A DNA stretch of 10,783 nucleotides from an uncultured Opitutia bacterium. Lineage in GTDB: Bacteria; Verrucomicrobiota; Verrucomicrobiia; Opitutales; JABJCN01. The translations under genes and the position numbers were made by a program. The notes beneath the pieces are model-generated. The model did no database searches. It saw only the letters and a list, made by a program, of their open reading frames with translations, and had not been told where the DNA came from. Of this stretch, positions 1 to 7,639 are shown piece after piece; the stretch's first letter is position 1, and each line of letters opens with the position of its first letter. The stretch lies in assembly GCA_913046175.1 (NCBI GenBank), contig CAJWSN010000031.1, positions 1 to 10,783 of the forward strand, given 5' to 3'.

Positions 1-80
1 TGGTTGAAATTGGGTTATTCATGCCTGTCTGGACCTTCATTTTCTTGCGGAAGCGTCTATTTCTTGCACCTGTATGGATC

Positions 81-524
81 ATGGAAAGCGAGCATCTTGA
101 AGTCAGCATCAAGGGAGTCATGCCGACTCACAGTGGATCTGCAGTCTTTCTTGGAAATGATGAAAAGACCTTTGTCATCTACGTGGACCAGGGGATTGGC
201 AATGTGATTTCGATGACGATGGAGGGGGTTAAGCGGGAACGTCCGTTGACGCACGATCTCATTGGGATGATGTTGAAAGGCTTTGGTGCGTCGTTGAAGA
301 AGGTGGTCATCAACAATGTGGATGAGGGCACCTATTTTGCTCGTCTCCTCTTCAAAATGGACAATGAACTGGGGAAGAAAATCCTTGAACTGGATGCACG
401 TCCAAGTGACTCAATGGCACTCGCCTTGCAGGAAGGCCTGCCGATCTTTGTCACTCGTGAGGTGTTTGAGGCGGTTGAGGACATGACGGAGATTCTTGAA
501 CGCATCATGAAGCAGCAGGGTTGA
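81..524 (+). CDS. Bifunctional nuclease domain (DUF151) family protein
   Basis: A soluble protein of 147 residues that is almost entirely one DUF151 (bifunctional nuclease, BFN) domain. Visible family signatures are the RPLTHDL segment (residues 54-60), the alternating beta-strand region around KKVVINNV (73-80) with DEGTYFARL following, and DARPSD (105-110) followed by SMALAL and PIFVTREV. Some plant and bacterial relatives have been reported to have DNase/RNase activity, but the cellular role of most members is unknown, so nuclease activity here is inferred. I chose the ATG at 81 because the conserved domain begins at once (LEVSIKGV). An in-frame ATG at 21 would add 20 residues that are hydrophobic and basic and not typical of the family. 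The frame stays open to the window edge, so a longer form cannot be excluded. The dus gene starts 21 bases after its stop, which suggests co-transcription. Confidence 0.85.
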   Translation: MESEHLEVSIKGVMPTHSGSAVFLGNDEKTFVIYVDQGIGNVISMTMEGVKRERPLTHDLIGMMLKGFGASLKKVVINNVDEGTYFARLLFKMDNELGKKILELDARPSDSMALALQEGLPIFVTREVFEAVEDMTEILERIMKQQG

Positions 525-545
525 TCCTGTCTGTGAGGATTCACG

Positions 546-1619
546 ATGAAGGCCCTGCCGGATCCCATAATTCCCGGTCTTCCGCCCAGCGCCCTGGCTC
601 CAATGCAGGACGTGACGAACAAGCCTTTTATGGATGTCGTGGCACGTCATGGGCCACCCGACTATTTTTTTACGGAATTCTTCCGTGTACATTCAAGTTC
701 GACCCTTGAGAAGAGCGTCCTGCTCTCGATAACCGACAACCGGACGGAACGACCAGTCTTTGCTCAACTGATAGGTGAGAACCTGTCTGACCTGGCACGA
801 ACGGTCGATGCCTTGAAACCTTTCCCGATTGCTGGAATTGACCTTAACCTGGGCTGTCCGGCCCCAAAGGTTTACAGAAAAAACGTGGGGGGCGGGCTCT
901 TGCGGGATCCAACAGCCATTGACCGGATCGTGGGCATGCTTAGGGAGAAAGTGGATGGCCTTTTCACGGTCAAGATGCGCACGGGCTTCGAGGATACCCG
1001 TCACTTTGATGATTTAATCAGCATTCTGCGCAGGCACGATGTTGACCTGCTCAGTCTTCATGCCCGCACGGTTAAGGATTCCTACCGAAGCCGGGTGGAT
1101 TACACTTACATTCGTGAGGCGGTTGACCGGCTTGCCTGCCCGGTTCTTGCCAATGGGAACATCACCTCCGTAACCAAGGCGAGGAAAGTGCTGGACTACA
1201 CAGGATGCCATGGTGTCATGATTGGGCGCTCAGCGATCCGCAACCCGTGGATTTTCACCCAACTTCGCCAGTATTGGCGGGGACAGGAATTGTTTAAGCC
1301 GACCCTTCAGGATGTTCGCGGGTACATTGATGACTTGCATCGGGCAACGTGGAGCGAAGGAATCCCGGAAAAGGCACATTTGGGACGATTGAAGAAGTTC
1401 CTGAACTTTATCGGTCTTGGGGTGGATGAGGAGGGCCGGTTTCTTTACCAAATGCGTCGGGCCCACGCGTCTCCTGAGTTCTTTGGGATTTGTGATGCTT
1501 TCCTTGTTGAAGGTGGAAATGCGGAGAAACCATTTCCCGAGGAACCTTATGATGGACTCGTTGCCCGCCCCAATTGTGAGGTGCCGAAAATTGTGGATTT
1601 GCCGGCATGTTGTGGGTGA
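546..1619 (+). CDS. dus: tRNA-dihydrouridine synthase family protein
   Basis: A flavoenzyme of 357 residues that reduces specific uridines in tRNA to dihydrouridine using FMN and NADPH, in the cytoplasm. The TIM-barrel part is clear: ALAPMQDVTN near the N-terminus (FMN-binding strand), AQLIGEN (73-79), the catalytic-cysteine motif NLGCPAPKV with Cys104, KMRTGF (143-148), LHART (171-175) with the FMN-contacting His, LANGNI (201-206), and GVMIGRSAIRNPWIF (223-237). The C-terminal third (about 250-345) matches the helical tRNA-binding region. The sequence does not fit the DusB/NifR3 'APMAGVTD' consensus exactly, so I do not assign DusA, DusB or DusC. A GAGG at 535-538 sits 7 bases before the ATG and supports this start. 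It lies directly after the DUF151 gene and converges with sufT. Confidence 0.93.
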   Translation: MKALPDPIIPGLPPSALAPMQDVTNKPFMDVVARHGPPDYFFTEFFRVHSSSTLEKSVLLSITDNRTERPVFAQLIGENLSDLARTVDALKPFPIAGIDLNLGCPAPKVYRKNVGGGLLRDPTAIDRIVGMLREKVDGLFTVKMRTGFEDTRHFDDLISILRRHDVDLLSLHARTVKDSYRSRVDYTYIREAVDRLACPVLANGNITSVTKARKVLDYTGCHGVMIGRSAIRNPWIFTQLRQYWRGQELFKPTLQDVRGYIDDLHRATWSEGIPEKAHLGRLKKFLNFIGLGVDEEGRFLYQMRRAHASPEFFGICDAFLVEGGNAEKPFPEEPYDGLVARPNCEVPKIVDLPACCG

Positions 1620-1627
1620 AGGAGTCT

Positions 1628-1648
1628 GCCGTGCGACTCGCACCAGGC
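1628..1648. terminator. Possible short stem-loop between convergent dus and sufT
   Basis: In the 28-base gap between the two convergent stop codons the sequence GTGCG-ACT-CGCAC (1631-1643) can form a five-pair stem. Three more pairs (GCC at 1628-1630 with GGC at 1646-1648) follow across a two-base bulge. There is no T-tract on either side, so this is at best a weak or factor-dependent terminator. Confidence 0.25.
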
Positions 1649-2208
1649 TATTCCATGCCCAGCGCCTTTCGGCCCTCTGCAGATATCATATGGGGGTTCC
1701 ATGGAGGGTCCCAGACGATTTCCACGTTGGCTGACTGAACGGTTTGGAGGGCCTCAAGTTTTTGTCGTGCATCCTCGGCGATGACGGGTCCCATCCCGCA
1801 ACCCTGTGCAGTAAGCGTCATCTTGACATGGACTTCATGCAGTCCCTCCTCCAGTGCCTGATGTTGCAGGTCATAGATGAGTCCCAGATCGACGATATTA
1901 ACGGGAATTTCAGGGTCGAAGCAGTTCCGCATGGCTGACCAGAGTTGATCCTCGGAGAATTCGTTGGTGTCATCCTTCGGGGTTTTCAGTTGTTGTGCTT
2001 CCAGTTCGGAACGCAGTGTTTCTCCAGCTTCACCCAGGGCCTCCAGGTTTTCCTTGGCGACCCGGAACAAGCCCATTTCATTGGCGAGGGTTACGCTTTC
2101 CCCAAGTGCCTGCTTGATGGAATAGGTGCTGTCCTTCTGGAGGAGGACCTCTTCTCCAGAAGGAATGATGGTGGCTTCACAATCACGGATAAGGGTAATG
2201 GGTTTCAT
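1648..2208 (-). CDS. sufT: SufT-like Fe-S assembly protein (MIP18/DUF59 domain)
   Basis: A cytoplasmic protein of 186 residues. The C-terminal half (about 85-175) is a MIP18/DUF59 domain, with DPEIPVNIVDLGLIYDL (98-114), the TLTAQGCGMGP segment carrying the conserved Cys137, and VWDPPWNPHMIS (165-176). The N-terminal half (RDCEATIIPSGEEVLL onwards, from residue 8) is the extension that distinguishes the long SufT form from stand-alone DUF59 proteins. Known SufT proteins act in maturation or delivery of Fe-S clusters to client enzymes. No other suf gene is in the window, so here the gene is separated from any sufBCDS cluster. It is transcribed after sppA with a gap of 38 bases and probably shares its transcript. 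No clear Shine-Dalgarno motif precedes the ATG. Confidence 0.88.
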   Translation of the reverse strand: MKPITLIRDCEATIIPSGEEVLLQKDSTYSIKQALGESVTLANEMGLFRVAKENLEALGEAGETLRSELEAQQLKTPKDDTNEFSEDQLWSAMRNCFDPEIPVNIVDLGLIYDLQHQALEEGLHEVHVKMTLTAQGCGMGPVIAEDARQKLEALQTVQSANVEIVWDPPWNPHMISAEGRKALGME

Positions 2209-2246
2209 TTCTAGTTCGTCCGGCCATGCAGAATAGAATGGGAAGA

Positions 2247-4052
2247 CTATTCAAACTGGAAGGGTAGGATCATGTAAATATTTCGTGGGTCGTTCCATGC
2301 ATTCAAATGCTTCAGCAGGTATTGCAGTCTCAGTAGGCTGGTCTTCACGGGGGAGGTTAAATTGGCTTTGGAGCGGGGTTCTCCAAGCATTTCAGTCAGG
2401 AGTTCCATCCCGCTCATTTCACTTGGGTGGTGTTCCAGTCTGTAATCCGCTCCAATCCCACTGAGGTCAGTTGCCGCCTCAATGGCTTGAACCAGTCCAC
2501 CAATTTCATCCACCAGGCCGTTGTCCAGAGCCCTGAGGCCCGACCAGACGCGGCCTTGTGCAATTTCCTCGACCACCTCCAGATCCAAGTCCCGGAACCT
2601 GGCCACGTTGGAGATAAAAGTTTTGTAAATTCTGTCCACCAGTTCCTGGATGAAGGCGATTTCCTCCTCCGTCTTGGGTCTGGCGATGGTGTAGGGGTTT
2701 ATATGCTCGGAGGAGCTCACGGAGTCCCAGGTCAACCCCAATTTCCCGCCAAGTTTCTGGATGTCCAGAAGAAGCCCAAACACGCCAATGGAACCCGTGA
2801 CGGTTTCCGGTTGGGCGAGGATTCTTTCTGCAGGAGCACTTACCCAATAACCTCCGGACGCGGCCACTGCACCCATGGAAACCACGACCGTCTTTCCGCT
2901 TTGCTTGAGGTTCAGGATGGCCTGTTGCATGATTTCGGATGCAGTGGCGCTGCCTCCTGGACTATTGACCCTCAGGACGACAGCCTTCACTTCCTCCCGG
3001 TTTTTCAGTTGGCTCAATTGGCGGTGAATCGTGGTGGATCCGGCGAAACCTGATGTGCTTTCACCCTCGACGATTGTCCCCTCCAGATAGACCACGGCAA
3101 CAGTGGACTTGCCTGAATTGAACGATTGGCCATCCGCGCCCTGGCTTTGTGCATACTCGGGGAGGCTGACTTGCCGAAAGGTTCCTGAATGCTTGTCCCT
3201 GGCTCCTTCCTTTAATAGTTTTGCCACAACCTCGTGCCGGGTTCCCACTTCATCAACCAGACCTGCATCCAGAGCATCTTCCGGGGAGAAATGATAGTTC
3301 GTCTCCAGAAGTTCCTCAAGACGCCCTGGCTGGAGACCCCGGTTTTCTGAAATCTGCCCAAGCATGGATGCCCATCGATCGTCCATTAATTCCTGAATCT
3401 GCTCGCGTCCCTCCTCGCTAAATTTTTCACGTGTGAATGGCTCGATTGCTGACTTGTACCTGCCGACACGGATGGGTTGTATGCCGATTCCAAATTTTTC
3501 CATGGCCCGCCCATAGAAAGTGACCTCCGTTGAGAGGCCGTTCAGTGTCAGGTCGCCAAACGGGTTCATTATCAGGTGATCTGCACATGAAATAAGATAA
3601 TAGGTTCTTGGGTCAGGAGTCACCGTGTACGCATAGACAGGCTTACCTGTTTTCTGGAAGTCCCGTATGGCCCCCCTGATTTCCCGCAGGCCGGGGTATC
3701 CTGAACCACCCTGGATGGATACGAGGTTCCCATGGAGGAAAAGCCCCTTGATTCTGGAGTCTTGTCCAGCCTCGCGCAGATTCTCCAGAATCTTGTACAG
3801 GTGCAAATTGCGAGTTCCCGATCCCTGAATCGCCTCAAGCATGACATCTTCCGGACTCATTTGATCCGGGGTGTCAGGGATGTTGGTATTCAGATTCAAG
3901 ACCAGAATTGACCTCTTGGAAACTTCAATCTCCGATGTCGACCAATTCATGGCAATGACAACGAACAGGAAAAACAGAAATCCCATCAGGATCATGCCGA
4001 CCAATACCTGGGCAGCTGCCTGCCGTAGAACCAATAAAAGAAATGAACGCAT
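2247..4052 (-). CDS. sppA: Signal peptide peptidase SppA, 67K type
   Basis: A membrane-bound serine protease of 601 residues that degrades cleaved signal peptides and other membrane peptides. One hydrophobic segment (about 14-35) anchors it, with the rest expected outside the inner membrane. Two tandem SppA/ClpP-like folds are present, as in the long Gram-negative type. The N-terminal repeat carries the general base in VGRYKSAIEPF (Lys200). The C-terminal repeat carries the nucleophile in VSMGAVAASGGYWVSAPA (Ser399), after the RVNSPGGSATASE loop (361-373). Spacing and length agree with the E. coli enzyme (catalytic Lys209 and Ser409). Both catalytic residues are intact, so the enzyme should be active. 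It starts at the divergent region 4053-4188 and is followed 38 bases later by sufT. No clear Shine-Dalgarno motif precedes its ATG. Confidence 0.95.
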   Translation of the reverse strand: MRSFLLLVLRQAAAQVLVGMILMGFLFFLFVVIAMNWSTSEIEVSKRSILVLNLNTNIPDTPDQMSPEDVMLEAIQGSGTRNLHLYKILENLREAGQDSRIKGLFLHGNLVSIQGGSGYPGLREIRGAIRDFQKTGKPVYAYTVTPDPRTYYLISCADHLIMNPFGDLTLNGLSTEVTFYGRAMEKFGIGIQPIRVGRYKSAIEPFTREKFSEEGREQIQELMDDRWASMLGQISENRGLQPGRLEELLETNYHFSPEDALDAGLVDEVGTRHEVVAKLLKEGARDKHSGTFRQVSLPEYAQSQGADGQSFNSGKSTVAVVYLEGTIVEGESTSGFAGSTTIHRQLSQLKNREEVKAVVLRVNSPGGSATASEIMQQAILNLKQSGKTVVVSMGAVAASGGYWVSAPAERILAQPETVTGSIGVFGLLLDIQKLGGKLGLTWDSVSSSEHINPYTIARPKTEEEIAFIQELVDRIYKTFISNVARFRDLDLEVVEEIAQGRVWSGLRALDNGLVDEIGGLVQAIEAATDLSGIGADYRLEHHPSEMSGMELLTEMLGEPRSKANLTSPVKTSLLRLQYLLKHLNAWNDPRNIYMILPFQFE

Positions 4053-4114
4053 ACAGTGAGGAGTCGTGCTGAATTACTTTCGCAAAGCGTAAAAAGCGTT
4101 GCGGAATGAGCGTG

Positions 4115-4143
4115 TTGGCTTTCAATTTGTTTTCAATTATTAA
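4115..4143 (+). promoter_or_regulatory. Candidate sigma-70-type promoter for the 4189 gene cluster
   Basis: TTGGCT (4115-4120) and TATTAA (4138-4143) are separated by exactly 17 bases in an AT-rich stretch. Each box matches four of six consensus positions. Transcription would start near 4150, leaving a leader of about 40 bases before the ATG at 4189. The spacer holds two copies of TTTCAATT eleven bases apart (4120-4127 and 4131-4138). The assignment rests on sequence match alone. Confidence 0.35.
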
Positions 4144-4188
4144 TTTCCATTTCGAAAGCTTGAATGTTTGCAGCAAGGCTGGGAAACC

Positions 4189-5655
4189 ATGAGCGAGGAT
4201 ACCATATCAACAAATGAGAAGGCACTGGCCATCAACCTTGATGTTTCAAAATACGGGACATTTGCAGAGATTGGGGCGGGTCAGGAGGTGGTCCGGCACT
4301 TTTTTCAGGCTGGGGCCACGGCGGGGACGGTGGCCAAGAGCATCTCGGCCTATGACATGAAATTCAGTGACGAGATTTATGGTCAGGCGCAACGATATGT
4401 CTCGCAGGGACGGTTGATCCAGATGCTTGAGCACGAATATACCCTTCTCCGGGAGCGATTGACGGAAACAAGGGGGGGAGACAGCACTTTCTTTGCCTTT
4501 GCCAACACGGTGGCTGCCATGGCTTTCCACGGGAAGGGGGAGTGTCACGGCTGGATGGGGATTCGGTTTCAACTTCAACCCATGGCGGATCCTTGTGACA
4601 TCATCATCCATGTCCGGATGCTGGATAAGTTCAACCTGCAGCAGCAGGATGCGCTTGGGATTTTTGGAGTGAACCTGGTTTATGGTGCGTTTCACCTGCA
4701 TGACGATCCGGGAAGTTTCATACGTTCCCTGGCTGACAACCTTGGGAAGGAGAGGATCGAGGTTGACATGATACAGTTCCTGGGGGCTGGCTTTGAGAAG
4801 GTGGACAATCGACTCCTGAGCCTTCAACTTGTACAGGAGGGGTTGACCAATGCCGTGATGTTCGATTCCCAGGGCAAGGCGCAGCAACCCGCCGAGCTTT
4901 TATATAAAAAGTCAGTTCTCCTGGAACGTGGCACATTCCAGCCGGTGAACAAGGTCAATCTTGACATGCTTGAGTGTGCCAAGAAGCGATTCATTGAGGA
5001 TTCAGAGGTTGAGGCTGAAGATGTGATGATCCTTTTCGAACTCAACCTGAACTCTCTGGGGGGGCAGAGGGAAATCGACCTGACTGATTTTCTGGCCCGT
5101 GTGGATGCCTTGACCTCCCTGGGACATTTCGTCCTGATATCCGACTATCTTGAGTACTACCGTTTAAGTGCCTATTTCCGGCGATATACACAAAAGCAGA
5201 TTGGTATCGTGGTTGGCATCAGTAATCTGGCTGACATATTCAACGAGGACTATTACGAGCACCTGGATGGTGGCATCCTGGAATCTTTTGGCCGTTTGTT
5301 CAAGGAGTCGGTCAAGTTGTTTATCTACCCGATGACCCTTCAGAGTTTTGAAAACTATTCCAAGCTTCGGAACCTGAAGTCCTTTGTCAGGCAGGAATCT
5401 GAGGACCTGGAAGGTCAGTCTGTGATCACTGCAAACACGTTTCATCCGCAAACACATTTACAGCCCCTCTACAACTACTTGATGGACAACGGTTTTCTGG
5501 AGTCTATTTCCGGCTTTGATCCTGACTGCCTGAAGATTTTCTCGAGAAATACCGTCCAGAAGATTCAGCAGGGGGACAGAACCTGGGAAGCGGATGTCCC
5601 GGTTGTGGTCGCAGAATTGATCCGGGATCGAAAACTCTGGGGTTTCTCCGAATAG
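4189..5655 (+). CDS. Conserved protein of unknown function
   Basis: A protein of 488 residues with no signal peptide or membrane segment, so probably cytoplasmic. I recognise the family but not a function. Relatives in Bacteroidota and some other phyla share the near-invariant N-terminal block (KYGTFAEIGAGQEVVRHFF, then AGTVAKSISAYDM, residues 22-57), the CHGWMGIRFQ segment (119-128) and a later VDNRLLSLQLVQEGLTNAV stretch. From memory, such proteins are sometimes labelled 'TonB-dependent receptor' or 'nicotinate-nucleotide adenylyltransferase'. Neither label fits: there is no plug or barrel and no HxGH nucleotidyltransferase motif. I use the ATG at 4189, with AAGG at 4175-4178 ten bases upstream. 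A TTG at 4168 in the same frame is the alternative. The gene heads a four-gene cluster, and the next gene starts 17 bases after its stop. Confidence 0.85.
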   Translation: MSEDTISTNEKALAINLDVSKYGTFAEIGAGQEVVRHFFQAGATAGTVAKSISAYDMKFSDEIYGQAQRYVSQGRLIQMLEHEYTLLRERLTETRGGDSTFFAFANTVAAMAFHGKGECHGWMGIRFQLQPMADPCDIIIHVRMLDKFNLQQQDALGIFGVNLVYGAFHLHDDPGSFIRSLADNLGKERIEVDMIQFLGAGFEKVDNRLLSLQLVQEGLTNAVMFDSQGKAQQPAELLYKKSVLLERGTFQPVNKVNLDMLECAKKRFIEDSEVEAEDVMILFELNLNSLGGQREIDLTDFLARVDALTSLGHFVLISDYLEYYRLSAYFRRYTQKQIGIVVGISNLADIFNEDYYEHLDGGILESFGRLFKESVKLFIYPMTLQSFENYSKLRNLKSFVRQESEDLEGQSVITANTFHPQTHLQPLYNYLMDNGFLESISGFDPDCLKIFSRNTVQKIQQGDRTWEADVPVVVAELIRDRKLWGFSE

Positions 5656-5672
5656 GCTGCCAGAATGTACCC

Positions 5673-6518
5673 ATGGTTGATTTTGATTACACCCCCATTT
5701 CCCCCACCTCTGGCAGTGACTACAAGCCCAGTGGGGAACTTCCTGTAACTCTTCCCGAACCGGATTCGGTGGAACCTCAACCCCAGCAGGCTGCCTCGAT
5801 GCCACCCCTGGAACCTGATGAATCCGTGGACGCATCTAAATCCGGTGGGGAGGAATCGGAACCATTGCTTACTTTTGAGGAGGGTCGTGTCCTCGGCTGC
5901 CTGATTGAAAAAGCGAAGACGGTTCCGGATTCCTATCCTCTCTCGCTTAACAGCCTAACCCTTGGCTGCAACCAGAAGACCAGTCGCCTGCCGGTGACTG
6001 AGCTGGAGGAATCTGAGGTTATGGAAGCAATCGAGGGCCTGCGTGCCAAGCGTTTGGTTCATCGTGTTGACCAGGCAGGTGCCCGCACACCGAAATTCCA
6101 GCATCGTGCTGAGAGCACCCTCGGTGTTGAGGAAGAGGAGGCTGCCCTTTTGGGGATTCTTCTCCTTCGGGGACCACAGACAACCGGGGAATTACGTACG
6201 CGTTCAGAAAGGCTTTATCGTTTTGAGTCCCCGGAGGAAGTTGATGAGGTGCTTGGTGGTCTTGTTGGGCGGGATGAACCCTTGGTCAAATTGATTCCCC
6301 CCTCACATGGGAGAAAAGAGCCCAGATACCATCAATTGCTTGGTGAATATCCCCTGGAGTTACCTGACAGTGGCTCCGCATTGCCAACTGCATTTAAGGG
6401 GACACCCAGAGTAAGCACCGAAAGGTTTGACGAACTGGAGGAACGAGTTTTTTCACTGGAAGAAAAACTGAACCGCTTGAGCATGGAATTCGAGCAGTTG
6501 CGCGAGCTTTGGGATTAA
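5673..6518 (+). CDS. YceH/DUF480 family protein with N-terminal extension
   Basis: A protein of 281 residues built around the DUF480 (YceH) core of two winged-helix units. The first (about 67-147) contains LTFEEGRVLGCLIEK, then PDSYPLSLNSLTLGCNQKTSRLPV (85-108). The second (about 153-225) contains ALLGILLLRGPQTTGELRTR (158-177) and YRFESPEEV. These are the family's most conserved blocks. The molecular function of YceH proteins is not established, although the winged helices suggest nucleic-acid or protein binding. Two additions frame the core: a low-complexity acidic, proline-rich N-terminus (1-65) and a C-terminal helix with heptad-like spacing (RFDELEERVFSLEEKLNRL, 251-269), probably a coiled coil. 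The ATG at 5673 is the first in frame after the preceding stop and lacks a good Shine-Dalgarno motif. An internal ATG (residue 43) is possible but less favoured. Confidence 0.87.
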   Translation: MVDFDYTPISPTSGSDYKPSGELPVTLPEPDSVEPQPQQAASMPPLEPDESVDASKSGGEESEPLLTFEEGRVLGCLIEKAKTVPDSYPLSLNSLTLGCNQKTSRLPVTELEESEVMEAIEGLRAKRLVHRVDQAGARTPKFQHRAESTLGVEEEEAALLGILLLRGPQTTGELRTRSERLYRFESPEEVDEVLGGLVGRDEPLVKLIPPSHGRKEPRYHQLLGEYPLELPDSGSALPTAFKGTPRVSTERFDELEERVFSLEEKLNRLSMEFEQLRELWD

Positions 6519-6528
6519 GAGGAAGCTG

Positions 6529-7071
6529 ATGAAGGAGTTTGCGGTTTTACGCGGGGTAATATTGATGATCCTTCTTTTGGTTTCAATGTACCTTGTGTTC
6601 TCGACTGTCTTGGACAAGCAGGATGAAGAGAAAGAAGAGGGTGAGGACATCTCATCAATGTTGGAGGATTTTGACGTTCTTTCATCCTCTTCCTCGACGA
6701 TCAACGAAACCTTGTTGCCCCACCGGAGCATCCGGGAACAAAATCAACAATTGAGCCGGATTTCTGACAAGTTCGGGAAGCATTTCCGTCAAGAACTTGA
6801 CAAGAGTGATCGCGAAAGGGCGCGGGTTGAATTAATGGATTCCGTCACAAGGGGAGAAGCCAATCGTCTTCTGCAAAGCATAGCCAAGCCCTTGATTGAG
6901 AGGGATGATATTGCAATTGATGGAACCCTGCCGGAAAACGAGGTATTGATTGAAACGATTCAATCGATTGACAGTTCCTTGAATGAAGCGGAAGAAACCG
7001 GAGGAGTTATCCAACCGAAAAGCCCATCGACGGGCAAGGGGACAAACTCCGCAAAGAAGGAGGAGGAGTGA
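6529..7071 (+). CDS. Membrane-anchored hypothetical protein
   Basis: A protein of 180 residues that I do not recognise. Residues 8-27 (RGVILMILLLVSMYLVFSTV region) form one strongly hydrophobic segment right after a short N-terminus, so it is either a signal anchor or an uncleaved leader. The rest is hydrophilic. An acidic stretch (30-48) is followed by a serine run (52-56) and a charged, probably helical part (68-125, with QNQQLSRISDKFGKHFRQEL), and the tail is low-complexity and lysine/glutamate-rich. No catalytic motif is visible. AGGA at 6520-6523 lies 5 bases before the ATG. The gene sits 10 bases after the YceH gene and overlaps the shikimate kinase start by four bases (GTGA), so it is almost certainly translated as part of this cluster. 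I assign no function. Confidence 0.75.
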   Translation: MKEFAVLRGVILMILLLVSMYLVFSTVLDKQDEEKEEGEDISSMLEDFDVLSSSSSTINETLLPHRSIREQNQQLSRISDKFGKHFRQELDKSDRERARVELMDSVTRGEANRLLQSIAKPLIERDDIAIDGTLPENEVLIETIQSIDSSLNEAEETGGVIQPKSPSTGKGTNSAKKEEE

Positions 7072-7625
7072 GTGTTGATGTACCCAGTTCCCCTGCAAAC
7101 TGGCCAAACCTGTACATGATTGGCTTCATGGGTACCGGCAAATCCTCAATTTGTCGTCGTGTGGCTCATCGATTGGGCATGCAACATATTGATGTGGATG
7201 ATGAAATTGTCCGTGAATCCGGCATGTCCATTACAGAGATTTTCGATACACATGGTGAGACACATTTTCGTCAACTGGAGAGTACTTTCATCAAAACCGG
7301 TCATCCCGATTTCGGTTGTATTGTTTCTTGCGGCGGCGGATTGGTCACCCAGGAAGGAATGGCGACCCTCCTGAAGTCCAAGGGGATCCTTTTCTGTCTC
7401 CACGCCTCAGTAGAAACCATCCTCAAGCGAACGAGCGGAAACACGAAACGTCCTCTCCTTCAGGTTGAAGACCCTCAGGCGCGCATTCGTGAGATGCTGG
7501 AGGAACGCCAACCGTATTATTCTCAAGCGCAGGCTTCCGTCCTCACTGACCATCGGGGGATACCGGAGATCGTTGAGCATGTAATCCGGGGTTACCGTGA
7601 ACTGGTTCGTTTAAGGAGTGATTGA
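7068..7625 (+). CDS. aroK: Shikimate kinase
   Basis: A cytoplasmic P-loop kinase of 185 residues that phosphorylates shikimate to shikimate 3-phosphate, the fifth step of the chorismate pathway. Key residues are all present: Walker A GFMGTGKS (19-26), the shikimate-binding aspartates in IDVDDEI (Asp42, Asp44), the substrate arginine in HFRQLES (Arg68), the glycine triplet CGGG (88-91), the lid arginine in TKRPLL (Arg128), and ERQPYY with Arg147 near the C-terminus. Translation starts at GTG 7068, whose GTGA overlaps the stop of the previous gene. AAGGAGG at 7057-7063 lies four bases upstream, and the alternative ATG (residue 17) would remove the first beta-strand. The overlap indicates translational coupling. 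Whether aroK or aroL is the better name cannot be decided from sequence alone. Confidence 0.95.
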   Translation: MSVDVPSSPANWPNLYMIGFMGTGKSSICRRVAHRLGMQHIDVDDEIVRESGMSITEIFDTHGETHFRQLESTFIKTGHPDFGCIVSCGGGLVTQEGMATLLKSKGILFCLHASVETILKRTSGNTKRPLLQVEDPQARIREMLEERQPYYSQAQASVLTDHRGIPEIVEHVIRGYRELVRLRSD

Positions 7626-7639
7626 GGCCCCTTTTGCAA

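Noticed and set aside
21..80. N-terminal extension of the DUF151 protein starting at ATG 21
   Set aside because: The 20 added residues are hydrophobic and basic and unlike the family, and the domain begins right after the ATG at 81.
2427..3053. Plus-strand open frame of 208 codons inside sppA
   Set aside because: It lies wholly opposite the strongly conserved SppA C-terminal domain and has no family resemblance.
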